From Fulvivirga imtechensis AK7 (GTDB taxonomy: Bacteria > Bacteroidota > Bacteroidia > Cytophagales > Cyclobacteriaceae): a stretch of 64,000 nucleotides of DNA. Where the stretch lies: positions 124,001-188,000 of the forward strand of contig NZ_AMZN01000006.1 in the NCBI RefSeq assembly GCF_000331535.1, in the 5' to 3' direction. A program made the translations under genes and the position numbers. The notes below the pieces were generated by a model. It made no database searches and had not been told where the DNA came from. It was given only the letters and a program-made list of their open reading frames with translations. This document shows positions 1-7,218 of the stretch, in pieces (within the stretch, counting starts at the first letter, position 1; each line of letters begins with the position of its first letter).

Positions 1-346
1 CATATACTTGATGCTGCGAATATCTTTTTATAGCTTTTTCCAAAGAATCTGATAGGTAATGACCAAACACCCATCTCGGAACAAAATCATTTGGTTCGTA
101 TATATAACCATTTTTTAATAACCATCTACAAAAATCATCCGGTTTGTCCTCGTGAATACTCATTTCTTTAGCAGGAACATTTAATAGATGACAATGATCT
201 TTTGAGGCATAAGCGACACCTTTGGCAAACTGATGCCGATACTTTTCAAAGATATGAATAAGCAGAGGCTCAATACTTCTCTCTAAAAGTCGAATGGTGG
301 TAAGGGTACCGCTCAATCCGCCTCCTACAATAGCATGAGATTCCAT
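1..346 (-). CDS. FAD/NAD(P)-binding protein, N-terminal part (3' end outside window)
   Basis: The minus-strand reading frame opens at the ATG at 346 and runs off the window start, so only about 115 residues are visible. It begins with a Rossmann dinucleotide-binding fingerprint (AIVGGGLSGTLT at residues 5-16) and continues with a stretch typical of the FAD-NAD(P)-binding family PF13454 (FAKGVAYA, LLNVPAKEMS), whose members are flavoprotein oxidoreductases of uncertain substrate. The start lies 34 bp behind the pstB-like stop codon on the same strand, so it is probably the last or a late gene of the riboswitch-controlled porin/ABC operon. That position is usually held by phoU in phosphate operons; no phoU is present between. 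Family assignment is from visible motifs only; the substrate is unknown. Confidence 0.75.
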   Translation of the reverse strand, partial: MESHAIVGGGLSGTLTTIRLLERSIEPLLIHIFEKYRHQFAKGVAYASKDHCHLLNVPAKEMSIHEDKPDDFCRWLLKNGYIYEPNDFVPRWVFGHYLSDSLEKAIKRYSQHQVY

Positions 347-380
347 TATATTATAATCAATTTTTGATTGTTGTTTAAGT

Positions 381-1202
381 TTAATGGCCGACAAACAAAT
401 ACTCTTTGAAGGTTTCCGTTTTTGGGTCTTCAAAGAGCACATCCGGACGGCCTTTTTCTATTACTTCTCCGAAATACATAAAGGCAACATAGTCGGCCAG
501 GCGTTTGGCTTGTCGTAAAATGTGTGTCACCAATACGATAGAAAATTCTTGACTCAACTCCTTAAATTGCTCTTCGATTTTTCGACTAGAAATGGGGTCT
601 AATGCAGAAGTAGGTTCATCCGCCAAAATCACACGAGGTTCAATGGCCAACCCACGGGCAAGGCACAATCGTTGTTGCTGACCAATGGATAACCGGCCTG
701 CCGGACTTTTCAGCCTGTCTTTTACTTCTTCCCAAAGGGCGACTTTTTGCAAGTAGTGTGCTATACGATCGTCCTGCTCCGACTTAGCTTTTATGCCTTT
801 CAGCTTTAAAGCATAGCGAATATTTTCGGCTATAGTACCTGGCAAGGGTTGTGGTCGTTGGGAGAGCAGCCCCATTTTTTGCCGCAAGTCATATACATCG
901 ATTTCTTTGCTGAGGATGTCTTTTCCTTCAAAGAAAATGGACCCTTCGGTACGGATGTCCGGGTAAAGGTCGGACAAGCGATTGAAGGTTTTGAGCAAAG
1001 TGGTTTTACCACAACCCGATGGTCCGAGAAGAACAGTAATCCCTTTGTCACGGATGTTGAGTTCTACATTTTTAAGCGTTTGTTGTTTGCCATGCCAGAG
1101 GCTCAGGTCTTTGACATAGATCAGGTTGTGAAGCCCTTTAGCCTGATCCTTCCTTATAATTTCCTGATCTATAATTGATGATACATGATTACTGTTTCTC
1201 AT
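381..1202 (-). CDS. pstB: PstB-like ABC transporter ATP-binding protein
   Basis: ATPase of an oxyanion importer of the phosphate (PhoT) family, acting on the cytoplasmic face of the inner membrane with the two permeases encoded upstream. All motifs are intact in 273 residues: Walker A GPSGCGKTT (60-68), Q-loop Q115, signature LSIGQQQRLCLARG (171-184), Walker B VILADEPTSALD (191-202) and the switch His in VTHILRQA. The form DEPTSALDPIS plus the QQQRLCLAR signature is characteristic of PstB. It has about 30 extra N-terminal residues. It overlaps the PstA-like gene by 4 bp, indicating translational coupling. The family name implies phosphate, but the regulatory context of this operon (SAM riboswitch, Rrf2 operator, no phoU) argues that the transported anion may be different. 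Confidence 0.9.
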   Translation of the reverse strand: MRNSNHVSSIIDQEIIRKDQAKGLHNLIYVKDLSLWHGKQQTLKNVELNIRDKGITVLLGPSGCGKTTLLKTFNRLSDLYPDIRTEGSIFFEGKDILSKEIDVYDLRQKMGLLSQRPQPLPGTIAENIRYALKLKGIKAKSEQDDRIAHYLQKVALWEEVKDRLKSPAGRLSIGQQQRLCLARGLAIEPRVILADEPTSALDPISSRKIEEQFKELSQEFSIVLVTHILRQAKRLADYVAFMYFGEVIEKGRPDVLFEDPKTETFKEYLFVGH

Positions 1203-2050
1203 GCTATTTTGTTTTTAGAGAGTTTTTTACTGATAAATCTTGATGAAATGCTGATGGTAAGTATGATGATCGTCAATACTACTGCTGCTGCATAAGCCCT
1301 TGCCTTTACTTCGGGAATAGGTGAACTGAGCTGAAAGAATACAGCCAAAGGCAAGGTAGCTGCAGGTTCTGTCAGGCTTTCCGGAATATAGTCGGTATAA
1401 CCTGCTGTAAACAGTACGGAAGCGGTATCACCAATTCCTTTTCCTAGTGCCAACAGGAAAGCCGTAGCTACTCCGGGCAGTGTTTGCCTCAGCAAAAACT
1501 TATACCCTATCTCTCCTTTGTAAAACCCCAGTGAAACGGCCGATTCGAAGAGTCCATGTGAAACTTGCTGAAGGCTTTCGTCCATAGCCCGGATCATCAC
1601 CGGACTGATGAGAAAAGCTACTGTAATAATGGCTGCCAGTAGTGAGGTTGGCCAGCCCATAAAGAGCATCAGGTTGAAACCGAAGGCTCCATAGACGATA
1701 GGAGGAACACCCCACAATACATCCAAACATAAACGGATTCTTTTTTGCCAATTTGGAAATGAGAAGAGGTAGGTGTGTATAAACAATGCCGTAGGCACAC
1801 TGATCACAACGGCTATTAACGATGCTCCGATGGCCAGATACACCGAACCAATAATGGCATTTAGTATTCCTCCTTCTTTTCCAAAGTAATACCCTCCCTT
1901 AGGTACCTGGGTCAGGATCTCCCAGTTTAGAGCAGGAAGTCCCTTAATAAAGATACCTCCCAATATGCTGAAAAGTACCAGAACAATGAGCAATGTAAAT
2001 ATTGCGAGTATCACTTTGGCTACTTTTTCCTGTATGTATGTATTTCTCAT
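1199..2050 (-). CDS. pstA: PstA-like ABC transporter permease
   Basis: Inner-membrane permease of the PhoT family, 283 residues with about six hydrophobic segments starting with one at residues 12-35. The cytoplasmic EAA loop, which contacts the ATPase, is visible as ESAVSLGFYKGEIGYKFLLRQ followed by LPGVATAFLLALGKGIGDT. The PstA-like order (short N-terminus, gene just before the ATPase) distinguishes it from the PstC-like partner. It starts 13 bp after the PstC-like stop and its 3' end overlaps the ATPase gene by 4 bp, so the three are one transcription and translation unit. Substrate choice is not set by this subunit; see the binding protein. Confidence 0.88.
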   Translation of the reverse strand: MRNTYIQEKVAKVILAIFTLLIVLVLFSILGGIFIKGLPALNWEILTQVPKGGYYFGKEGGILNAIIGSVYLAIGASLIAVVISVPTALFIHTYLFSFPNWQKRIRLCLDVLWGVPPIVYGAFGFNLMLFMGWPTSLLAAIITVAFLISPVMIRAMDESLQQVSHGLFESAVSLGFYKGEIGYKFLLRQTLPGVATAFLLALGKGIGDTASVLFTAGYTDYIPESLTEPAATLPLAVFFQLSSPIPEVKARAYAAAVVLTIIILTISISSRFISKKLSKNKIA

Positions 2051-2063
2051 GAGTGGTTTTCGT

Positions 2064-2957
2064 TTAGATTCTTGCGTGATAGTAGCGGATCACCTTGTGA
2101 GCGATGTAGTTAAAGAAAATGACGATGATCAGCAGTATAAGGGCTGACAGCATCAGTGCTGCATCGTACATGGGTATGGTCATCATTTCTCCATAATTGT
2201 TCGCCAGTAATGCGGGAAGCGGGTACCCTGCAGAAAACAAACCTTTAGGAACCTGTACCACATTTCCTACCACCATCAGCACGGCTATGGTTTCCCCGAA
2301 TGCCTTGCTCACCCCCAGTGTGAAAGAGGCAATGATTCCCGGTTTTAATTTTCTGACTATTACATCCTTGATAACCTGCCAGTAGCTTGCTCCAAGAGAT
2401 AAAGCCGATTCTTTCAGTTCGATAGATACCGACTCAAACAGCTCAATCAACATATTCAGAATAAAAGGCATCACCGAGAAGGAAACCACAATACCGGCAG
2501 CCAGAATGGAATAGCCCGTTGCATTTCCCGCTCCGTAAGAAGTCGCCAAATCTCCAACGATCGGCACAATGGTCATGACTCCCCATAGCCCGAAAATGAC
2601 GGAAGGAATCCCTGCCAGGATATCAATGACCGATCGTAGAGATCGGGCCAACCATGCCGGAGCAAACTGGGTAATGAATATCGCAGCAGACAGACAAACC
2701 GGCACCATAAAAAGCAGGCCCATCAGGGACACTATTATGGAACTACTAATGAAGGGCCAAAGGCCAAACTTACCCTGCATAGGTGACCATTCACTACCCA
2801 ATAACACATCGATTAGTCCCGATGGTGCTAATAGCGGCCATGCCTTATACAAAAGTGATAATCCTATTGCAAAAGGCAGGAGCAGGATGATCCCGAGAGC
2901 CACCTGCATCCAACCTTTTCGAAGGTACTCATGAGAAAGCCGCTTCGTGATAGTCAT
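2064..2957 (-). CDS. pstC: PstC-like ABC transporter permease
   Basis: Inner-membrane permease, 297 residues, first hydrophobic segment at residues 17-37 and about six in all. The EAA loop is seen at ELKESALSLGASYWQVIKDV, followed by GIIASFTLGVSKAFGETIAVLMVVG, a signature of PstC proteins (AFGET). It begins 2 bp after the binding-protein stop codon and forms the transmembrane channel together with the PstA-like protein. Length and topology are normal for the family. Nothing is degraded. Confidence 0.88.
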   Translation of the reverse strand: MTITKRLSHEYLRKGWMQVALGIILLLPFAIGLSLLYKAWPLLAPSGLIDVLLGSEWSPMQGKFGLWPFISSSIIVSLMGLLFMVPVCLSAAIFITQFAPAWLARSLRSVIDILAGIPSVIFGLWGVMTIVPIVGDLATSYGAGNATGYSILAAGIVVSFSVMPFILNMLIELFESVSIELKESALSLGASYWQVIKDVIVRKLKPGIIASFTLGVSKAFGETIAVLMVVGNVVQVPKGLFSAGYPLPALLANNYGEMMTIPMYDAALMLSALILLIIVIFFNYIAHKVIRYYHARI

Positions 2958-2959
2958 GT

Positions 2960-3955
2960 TTATAATTTTTGTTTTTGAGCGTTAATCACTTTTTCACTGA
3001 GGAGAATATATCCGTTCTCTTCTATGAACTGCTGCCCTTTGTCCAGCACCCAGTTTAAGAAGGCTCTAACAGCCGGGTCAGTCGGTTCACCTTTCGATAT
3101 CAGGTAAAGTTCCCGTGCCGGTGGGGAAGGATATCGTCCATCGGCTATAGCTGTAGTGATGTCACCGATGTTATCGTAGAAATCTTCTTCAGGATCAATC
3201 TTTCCATTTTCATTTACATCGATAGGGATGACCTCCAGTCCGGGATATTTATTACCTGTCTTCAGGTCGTAGGCATAAATGACGTTATTGAAGCCTAAAG
3301 CATTCGGCTCTTTTTTCACTGCCTCAGCCAGCCCCGGATCGCCATATACTGCAATTCCTTTCAGATCCTCCTGCTCGGCTCCTCCAAGGTATTTGGCCCA
3401 GGTGGCTGCTGCACCCGCAGCATCCGAACGGGTAAAGACACTTACTTCATACGCAGAGTTTTTCCATTTCTGTTTTTCTTCTTTCAAGAAATAGCTGGCA
3501 AGTTGCTCTCGCGTCAACCCTTCTTTTTTTAGTTGCTCCAATACCGGATTTTGATCACTAATCGTAGGAATAACAGCATCCTTCGTGACTGATACCCACC
3601 AGACTCCCTGATCTTTTTCTTCCTGTTTAATGTCACGGGAAAACATGCCCAGGTCAGTAGCTCCGGCCAGAACATCGGCCATTCCTTTTCCAGCTCCACC
3701 TCCGGAAATGTTGAACCTTATATTAGGGTACTCTTTTCTGAACTCTTCTGCCCAAACGTTGGCCAATGGATAGAGCGCGAAAGCTCCTGAAATGGAAATA
3801 GAGCCTTCCAGTTGTTCATTGTTAATTGCTCCCGTTTTTTCTGATTTCGCAGCATTTTCTTTTGACCCGGATACACATGAATTGATTCCCAGGATAAGTA
3901 CTGCATAAATTGCCAGAGATATAATAAGGGAGAATGATAAAGTCTTTCTATTCAT
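2960..3955 (-). CDS. pstS: PstS-like oxyanion-binding lipoprotein with altered anion site
   Basis: Solute-binding protein, 331 residues, with an N-terminal hydrophobic segment (8-26) and Cys27 as a possible lipid attachment site, though the lipobox (GINSC) is weak. The fold signature is that of PstS (SGAFALYPLANVWAEEF; RFNISGGGAGKG; GATDLGMFSRDI; GFNNVIYAYDL). In phosphate-binding PstS the anion is held by an Arg-x-Asp-x-Ser-Gly-Thr segment; here the equivalent is R176-S-D178-A-A180-G-A182, so the Ser and Thr are both Ala. The glycine loop reads GGGAGKG instead of the usual GSGxG form. This suggests a tetrahedral oxyanion other than phosphate, or weaker phosphate binding. The gene lies 76 bp downstream of the porin gene and is followed at once by its permeases. 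Confidence 0.85.
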   Translation of the reverse strand: MNRKTLSFSLIISLAIYAVLILGINSCVSGSKENAAKSEKTGAINNEQLEGSISISGAFALYPLANVWAEEFRKEYPNIRFNISGGGAGKGMADVLAGATDLGMFSRDIKQEEKDQGVWWVSVTKDAVIPTISDQNPVLEQLKKEGLTREQLASYFLKEEKQKWKNSAYEVSVFTRSDAAGAAATWAKYLGGAEQEDLKGIAVYGDPGLAEAVKKEPNALGFNNVIYAYDLKTGNKYPGLEVIPIDVNENGKIDPEEDFYDNIGDITTAIADGRYPSPPARELYLISKGEPTDPAVRAFLNWVLDKGQQFIEENGYILLSEKVINAQKQKL

Positions 3956-4031
3956 GATTTCAAGGATTTAGTATTTTTATTTAATTAACTCTATGGATTT
4001 TATATAGTATTTGGATATAGATTTAACTGGG

Positions 4032-5516
4032 TTACTTTTTGAACATATCAAAGGCGTTGAAGGATAGCTCTATGTAAAAGAAATCCGAGCTTGTAGCATG
4101 TTCGTTAAGTGCTGCCTCTTGTCTGTTCTGAACAAACTCTCCCATTGTGTAATGCGTGTATCCAATATTGGCATCAATGAACTTCGTAGGCACAAATCTT
4201 ACTCTTGCATCCAGTCCATGGCCCAGAAATGTTCCGCTATTACCTGTAACATCACGATTATTTGATCCTGCTAGCAGGTTGTTAAACCTGTCCGTGGAGC
4301 TTGCCAGCCAATAGAAGCTATATCCACCATCAAATTTTACCCCCTTTACAGGTTCAAATTCCAATTTTAGTTTTGGAGTGATAATATTTTCGGGAATCAC
4401 ATAATCATCCGATGACCAGGGCCGGGCAAAACCAAAGAAGCGCTCAAAACGATTGTTTACATTATCGTTAGGGTCTTTATCTCCACTCACATGCCCATAG
4501 AACAAACTCACTCTGGGTTTGGATTTGATCTGCTGGAACTTGTATCCCACTTCTGCGGTAACAGCATACGCATTATGGTCCAACCCATTGTCTTCCCCAA
4601 ATTGTTGTGTGTAGGTAAAGTCGTAGTTTATATGGTTGCTATTGAACCAACCGTAAAACCGGATACCAGGGCTATGAATGATACGTTCACGGTTGTTGTT
4701 TGCTGCTGCCGGTCGTTGTTTGAGTCCCAGATAATACGGCTCGATTGTTAATGCATCAGACCACTTTCTCCAATGCCCGATTACTGCCCAGAAATCACGA
4801 TTATTGTCTGTTTTGTCAAACTCATCAATCAGTCTATTTATAGGTCTTAGAGCTAGTAAGTCCAATTGCCAATCATTTTTTTCTTGTCCCAGAGTTGTTC
4901 TCAGTCCAAGGAAATTGTTGGTTGTATTACGCCAGCGATTTAAACCAATTAACCTTCTGTCTGTAAACTCAAATGCCTGGCGTCCGAAACGAATAAATAA
5001 GGCACGAGAGTTGCCCAAATCGTCTTTACCCAGTGCATTCTTAAAGTGAAGTTCTGCGTAAGCCTGGATCAATTCTGCCCGGTTAAAATCCCGATTATCA
5101 GGAGCAAACTTTCCGTTAACCCGATGCGCATCTTCAAATTCAATTACCGCACGAAAAGGATCAATGATGTTTTTTATTCCTATATAAGCCCTGGATCGAA
5201 GCAGAAGCGGGTAATCCGTTGTGATCACCTCTCTTCGCAAATCATTATGCCGTACCTCAAAACGAGCCCTGTAATCGAGTCCTACATCAAGCCAATCAAT
5301 TTTTTCGGCACCTTTGATTCCTGTTTTTCCCAATTCTCTAATGTATGAGGGAGGATCGGTTTCCCGCTTTGTACCGTATGAACCGGGCTCAATATAGTAG
5401 CTGGTTTTTGAGGGTTGACTTAATTTTTCAGCAGTGGTATCTGCTGGAATATCTTGAGCCGATACGAACCCTGAGGTACCGGATAGCAGAATTGTATATA
5501 TGATTTTTTTCTTCAT
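4032..5516 (-). CDS. Alginate-export-family outer-membrane porin
   Basis: A 494-residue outer-membrane beta-barrel protein with a signal peptide (MKKKIIYTILLSGTSGFVSA, cleavage near residue 20). The body (DYRARFEVRHNDLRRE, RSRAYIGIKN, RFGRQAFEF) is typical of the alginate_exp family PF13372, 16- to 18-strand porins that in Bacteroidota are often found beside uptake systems. It ends on a C-terminal strand finishing in FDMFKK. It is the first large gene downstream of a SAM-I-type riboswitch and a Cys-Cys leader ORF and is followed by the PstS-like gene on the same strand, so a role as the outer-membrane entry pore for the ABC importer is inferred. No evidence for actual alginate export is seen; there are no alg genes nearby. 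Confidence 0.8.
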   Translation of the reverse strand: MKKKIIYTILLSGTSGFVSAQDIPADTTAEKLSQPSKTSYYIEPGSYGTKRETDPPSYIRELGKTGIKGAEKIDWLDVGLDYRARFEVRHNDLRREVITTDYPLLLRSRAYIGIKNIIDPFRAVIEFEDAHRVNGKFAPDNRDFNRAELIQAYAELHFKNALGKDDLGNSRALFIRFGRQAFEFTDRRLIGLNRWRNTTNNFLGLRTTLGQEKNDWQLDLLALRPINRLIDEFDKTDNNRDFWAVIGHWRKWSDALTIEPYYLGLKQRPAAANNNRERIIHSPGIRFYGWFNSNHINYDFTYTQQFGEDNGLDHNAYAVTAEVGYKFQQIKSKPRVSLFYGHVSGDKDPNDNVNNRFERFFGFARPWSSDDYVIPENIITPKLKLEFEPVKGVKFDGGYSFYWLASSTDRFNNLLAGSNNRDVTGNSGTFLGHGLDARVRFVPTKFIDANIGYTHYTMGEFVQNRQEAALNEHATSSDFFYIELSFNAFDMFKK

Positions 5517-5565
5517 TGTTTTGTATTTAGTTAATTAAGCCTATCGGAATTATAGACTAATTGTT

Positions 5566-5619
5566 TAAAATAAAAATCACATTGCTATGATTCCGACCAA
5601 TTTTTAATTGCTTGTGATT
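5566..5619 (-). terminator. Possible attenuator hairpin after the leader ORF
   Basis: On the minus strand AATCACA (5619-5613) can pair with TGTGATT (5581-5575), which is followed by the tract TTTTATTTT (5574-5566). The loop is 31 nt and itself holds CAATT/AATTG, which could compete. The 5' arm begins 6 nt after the leader ORF stop, the geometry expected if a ribosome on the leader influences hairpin formation. The stem is only 7 bp and A/T-rich, so this is tentative. Confidence 0.3.
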
Positions 5620-5625
5620 AAGTTA

Positions 5626-5670
5626 TCAGGAACAACAACTTTCCGAATGTGAGGCATGTCTTTTTTTCAT
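5626..5670 (-). CDS. Leader peptide MKKRHASHSESCCS
   Basis: A 14-codon ORF with ATG at 5670 and TGA at 5628-5626, starting 7 nt downstream of the last helix of the SAM-I-type aptamer. It ends in Cys-Cys-Ser (Cys codons at 5637-5632), just before the stop. Cysteine-ending short leader ORFs are known to sense cysteine by attenuation in other bacteria (actinobacterial cysteine attenuators). The position between aptamer and porin gene, plus a weak T-rich hairpin right after its stop, supports a regulatory leader peptide. No other evidence of translation is available from sequence; a chance ORF of this size is possible. Confidence 0.45.
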   Translation of the reverse strand: MKKRHASHSESCCS

Positions 5671-5677
5671 CGTTTTT

Positions 5678-5790
5678 AATTTATAATTCCCTTTGATCTT
5701 GGGTAGGTTGAAGCACCTTGTCAGTTTATGAAACTCTTCAGGTTGCCATAGGATCGCAGAGCCTACTCTCTTACCTATTCTCTATAAATT
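5678..5790 (-). ncRNA. SAM-I-type riboswitch aptamer
   Basis: The minus strand carries the S-box layout over 113 nt. P1 is a perfect 8-bp helix, AATTTATA (5790-5783) with TATAAATT (5685-5678). P2 is ATAGG (5778-5774) with CCTAT (5752-5748) and an upper AGAG/CTCT helix. The conserved GGCAACC follows, then P3 (ACCT/AGGT closing AGTTT/AAACT) and the conserved AAGGTGCT. Known SAM-I aptamers bind S-adenosylmethionine and control methionine, cysteine and sulfur-uptake genes. Here the downstream genes are the leader ORF, porin and PstS-like importer. Some positions (GAT in place of GAA, the P4 region) are divergent, so a covariance-model search is the proper test. Confidence 0.78.
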
Positions 5791-5816
5791 TTGGTCACTT
5801 AACTGCCTTGGCAAGG

Positions 5817-5870
5817 CAAATGTAATAAGAATTTTTTATTTGTACTATTACTCTATAGTTTAAATAGAGT
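5817..5870 (-). promoter_or_regulatory. Promoter -7 box and Rrf2-type operator of the riboswitch operon
   Basis: A Bacteroidota -7 element TACATTTG (TAnnTTTG) reads on the minus strand at 5824-5817, about 27 nt before the aptamer. Upstream, at 5850-5870, is the inverted repeat ACTCTA-N9-TAGAGT. The same architecture, AGTCTA-N9-TAGACT, lies directly before the neighbouring Rrf2 gene, so both are proposed binding sites of that regulator. A third palindrome, TGCCTTG-g-CAAGGCA (5804-5818), overlaps the expected transcription start. No clear -33 TTTG is present at the normal distance. The intergenic region 5517-5922 holds only these elements, the aptamer and the leader ORF. Confidence 0.5.
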
Positions 5871-5922
5871 ATAAAAATCAAAAAGAACCCAAAAATGCCT
5901 TTCTCTGCGAGAAAACGAACAA

Positions 5923-6369
5923 TTATTTTTTTCTCTTTTTTTTGAGCAGGACTTTTTCTCTTTCAACCAGGGTTTTTAGAGTCTCGTTTTTGAAGATTCG
6001 AACAGATTCATTTCGTACCTTCAGAAAGGCTTCCCTTATAGAACAGGTATCTTCATCCTTGCACTCCTCACAACGTTCATAAAACCTGAAAGTAACACAA
6101 GGTAGCAAAGCAATGGCTCCATCAAAAAGCCGAAGTACCTGGGCTATATTTACCTCTTCAGGTTTTTTACGCAGGTAATAACCACCACCTTTACCTTTTT
6201 TACTTCCCAAAATCCCGGAATTTTTCAGGTCAAGCAATATGGTTTCCAGAAACTTCTGCGGAATATTTTCCTCTTCTGCAATGGTACTAATTAAAATTGG
6301 TCCTTCTCCATATTGCCTGGCAAGGTGAACCAGTGCGTTTAGAGCATATTTGGATTTTTTCGATATCAC
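5923..6369 (-). CDS. Rrf2-family transcriptional regulator with four-Cys cluster
   Basis: A 148-residue winged-helix regulator of the Rrf2/IscR/CymR family: N-terminal MISKKSKYALNALVHLA, recognition segment IPQKFLETILLDLKNSGIL (37-55) and wing SKKGKGGGYYLRK. The effector segment has four cysteines, C91, C100, C103 and C109, in the region where IscR-type proteins bind an Fe-S cluster; CymR-type members instead control cysteine metabolism through partner enzymes. The start is a GTG at 6369, fitting the usual N-terminus. Its own upstream region has the inverted repeat AGTCTA-N9-TAGACT, and the next operon downstream has a matching one, so autoregulation and control of the riboswitch operon are inferred. 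In many Bacteroidota a related Rrf2 protein accompanies assimilatory sulfur genes. Confidence 0.88.
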   Translation of the reverse strand: MISKKSKYALNALVHLARQYGEGPILISTIAEEENIPQKFLETILLDLKNSGILGSKKGKGGGYYLRKKPEEVNIAQVLRLFDGAIALLPCVTFRFYERCEECKDEDTCSIREAFLKVRNESVRIFKNETLKTLVEREKVLLKKKRKK

Positions 6370-6374
6370 AATTA

Positions 6375-6409
6375 CAAATATATCATTTAGTCTATTATAT
6401 GTGTAGACT
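6375..6409 (-). promoter_or_regulatory. Rrf2 gene promoter box and operator
   Basis: The inverted repeat AGTCTA (6389-6394) - N9 - TAGACT (6404-6409) lies 20-40 bp before the GTG start. A -7-like TATATTTG reads on the minus strand at 6382-6375, so the operator would sit between -33 and -7 and binding would block RNA polymerase. The close distance of the -7 box to the GTG would make a leaderless or very short-leader mRNA, which weakens the promoter call; the operator call rests on its twin at 5850-5870. Confidence 0.45.
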
Positions 6410-6926
6410 TAAAAAAATTATCTATTGTTGAAAGGTCCGAGGCAGCTACTTTCCTGGCCAACGTAACCGCCTCTTGTATAAATGGAGAGTTGCCGATGAT
6501 CTGGTCAAAATTATACTTTTGATTAACCCGGCTTTCCAATTCTTTGATCCTGAACTGAAGCTTGGATTTTTCCAGGGCTTTGCTCTCCAATGGAAGAATT
6601 CTATTATTATCATCCCCTTTCACCAGGTAATCGAAAGCACCGTTTTTGATAGCCTGCACACCATGCTTAATGTTACCGTAAGCGGTCAGGCAGATCACTT
6701 CCGTCTCTGGAGAGATTTCTTTGATCTCTTCCGTGAGTTCAACACCATTAGCATCAGGCAACTTCACATCGCAGATCACAACATGGACTGCCTGATCCTG
6801 CAGTATTCGTATCCCGTTACTGGCTTTATCAGCAGCCAGTACTTCATAACCTTCATACTCCAGCGTCTTGGCCAGCAAACTGCGGATATCTTTCTCGTCA
6901 TCTACTATAAGAATGGTATTGTTCAT
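6387..6926 (-). pseudogene. Truncated NtrC-type response regulator (receiver only)
   Basis: Starts MNNTILIVDDEKD and has a complete receiver domain (counted from the upstream in-frame ATG at 6935: acidic pair D12/D13, phospho-acceptor D56 in VICDVKLPD, T84, K106). It then has the linker helix and the first segment of a sigma-54 AAA+ domain (QIIGNSPFIQEAVTLARKV, DLST), where the family continues to the Walker A GETGTGKE. Here the homology ends after DLST (residue 170), followed by 12 unrelated residues and a stop at 6387. Its last codons run through the Rrf2 operator, so the deletion joined it to the Rrf2 promoter region. AAA+ and DNA-binding domains are missing and no histidine kinase is adjacent. 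It is most likely a remnant, though a stand-alone receiver cannot be excluded. Confidence 0.75.
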
Positions 6927-7218
6927 TGAAACCAAAGTTACCGAAAACTAAAAGAGAAACCAGAGTGGGATTATTTAACTTGCATTTTGGTTTGCTAACT
7001 ATCGGGGAGTTCGGTTAAATACTCAAATGTATGAATCTGAAAAGCACTTGTATAATAGTATCTGCAGATCAGAAAATACAGTGCTGCAAAGAAGAGATTT
7101 TTAAAAGCAGAAAGCTCAATAACCAGAGCAGGAATCGGCAAGAATTGTTGCTGATCTTTACCCCATTATTACTAATAAAACAACCAGGTCGATTTTACAT
7201 TAGAGTTAGGCGTCTGAA

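Noticed and set aside
849-1178. 109-codon plus-strand frame
   Set aside because: It is the shadow of the intact PstB-like gene, whose motifs are all on the other strand.
4032-5516. Porin as a real alginate exporter
   Set aside because: No alginate biosynthesis genes and a location in an importer operon; the family name is historical.
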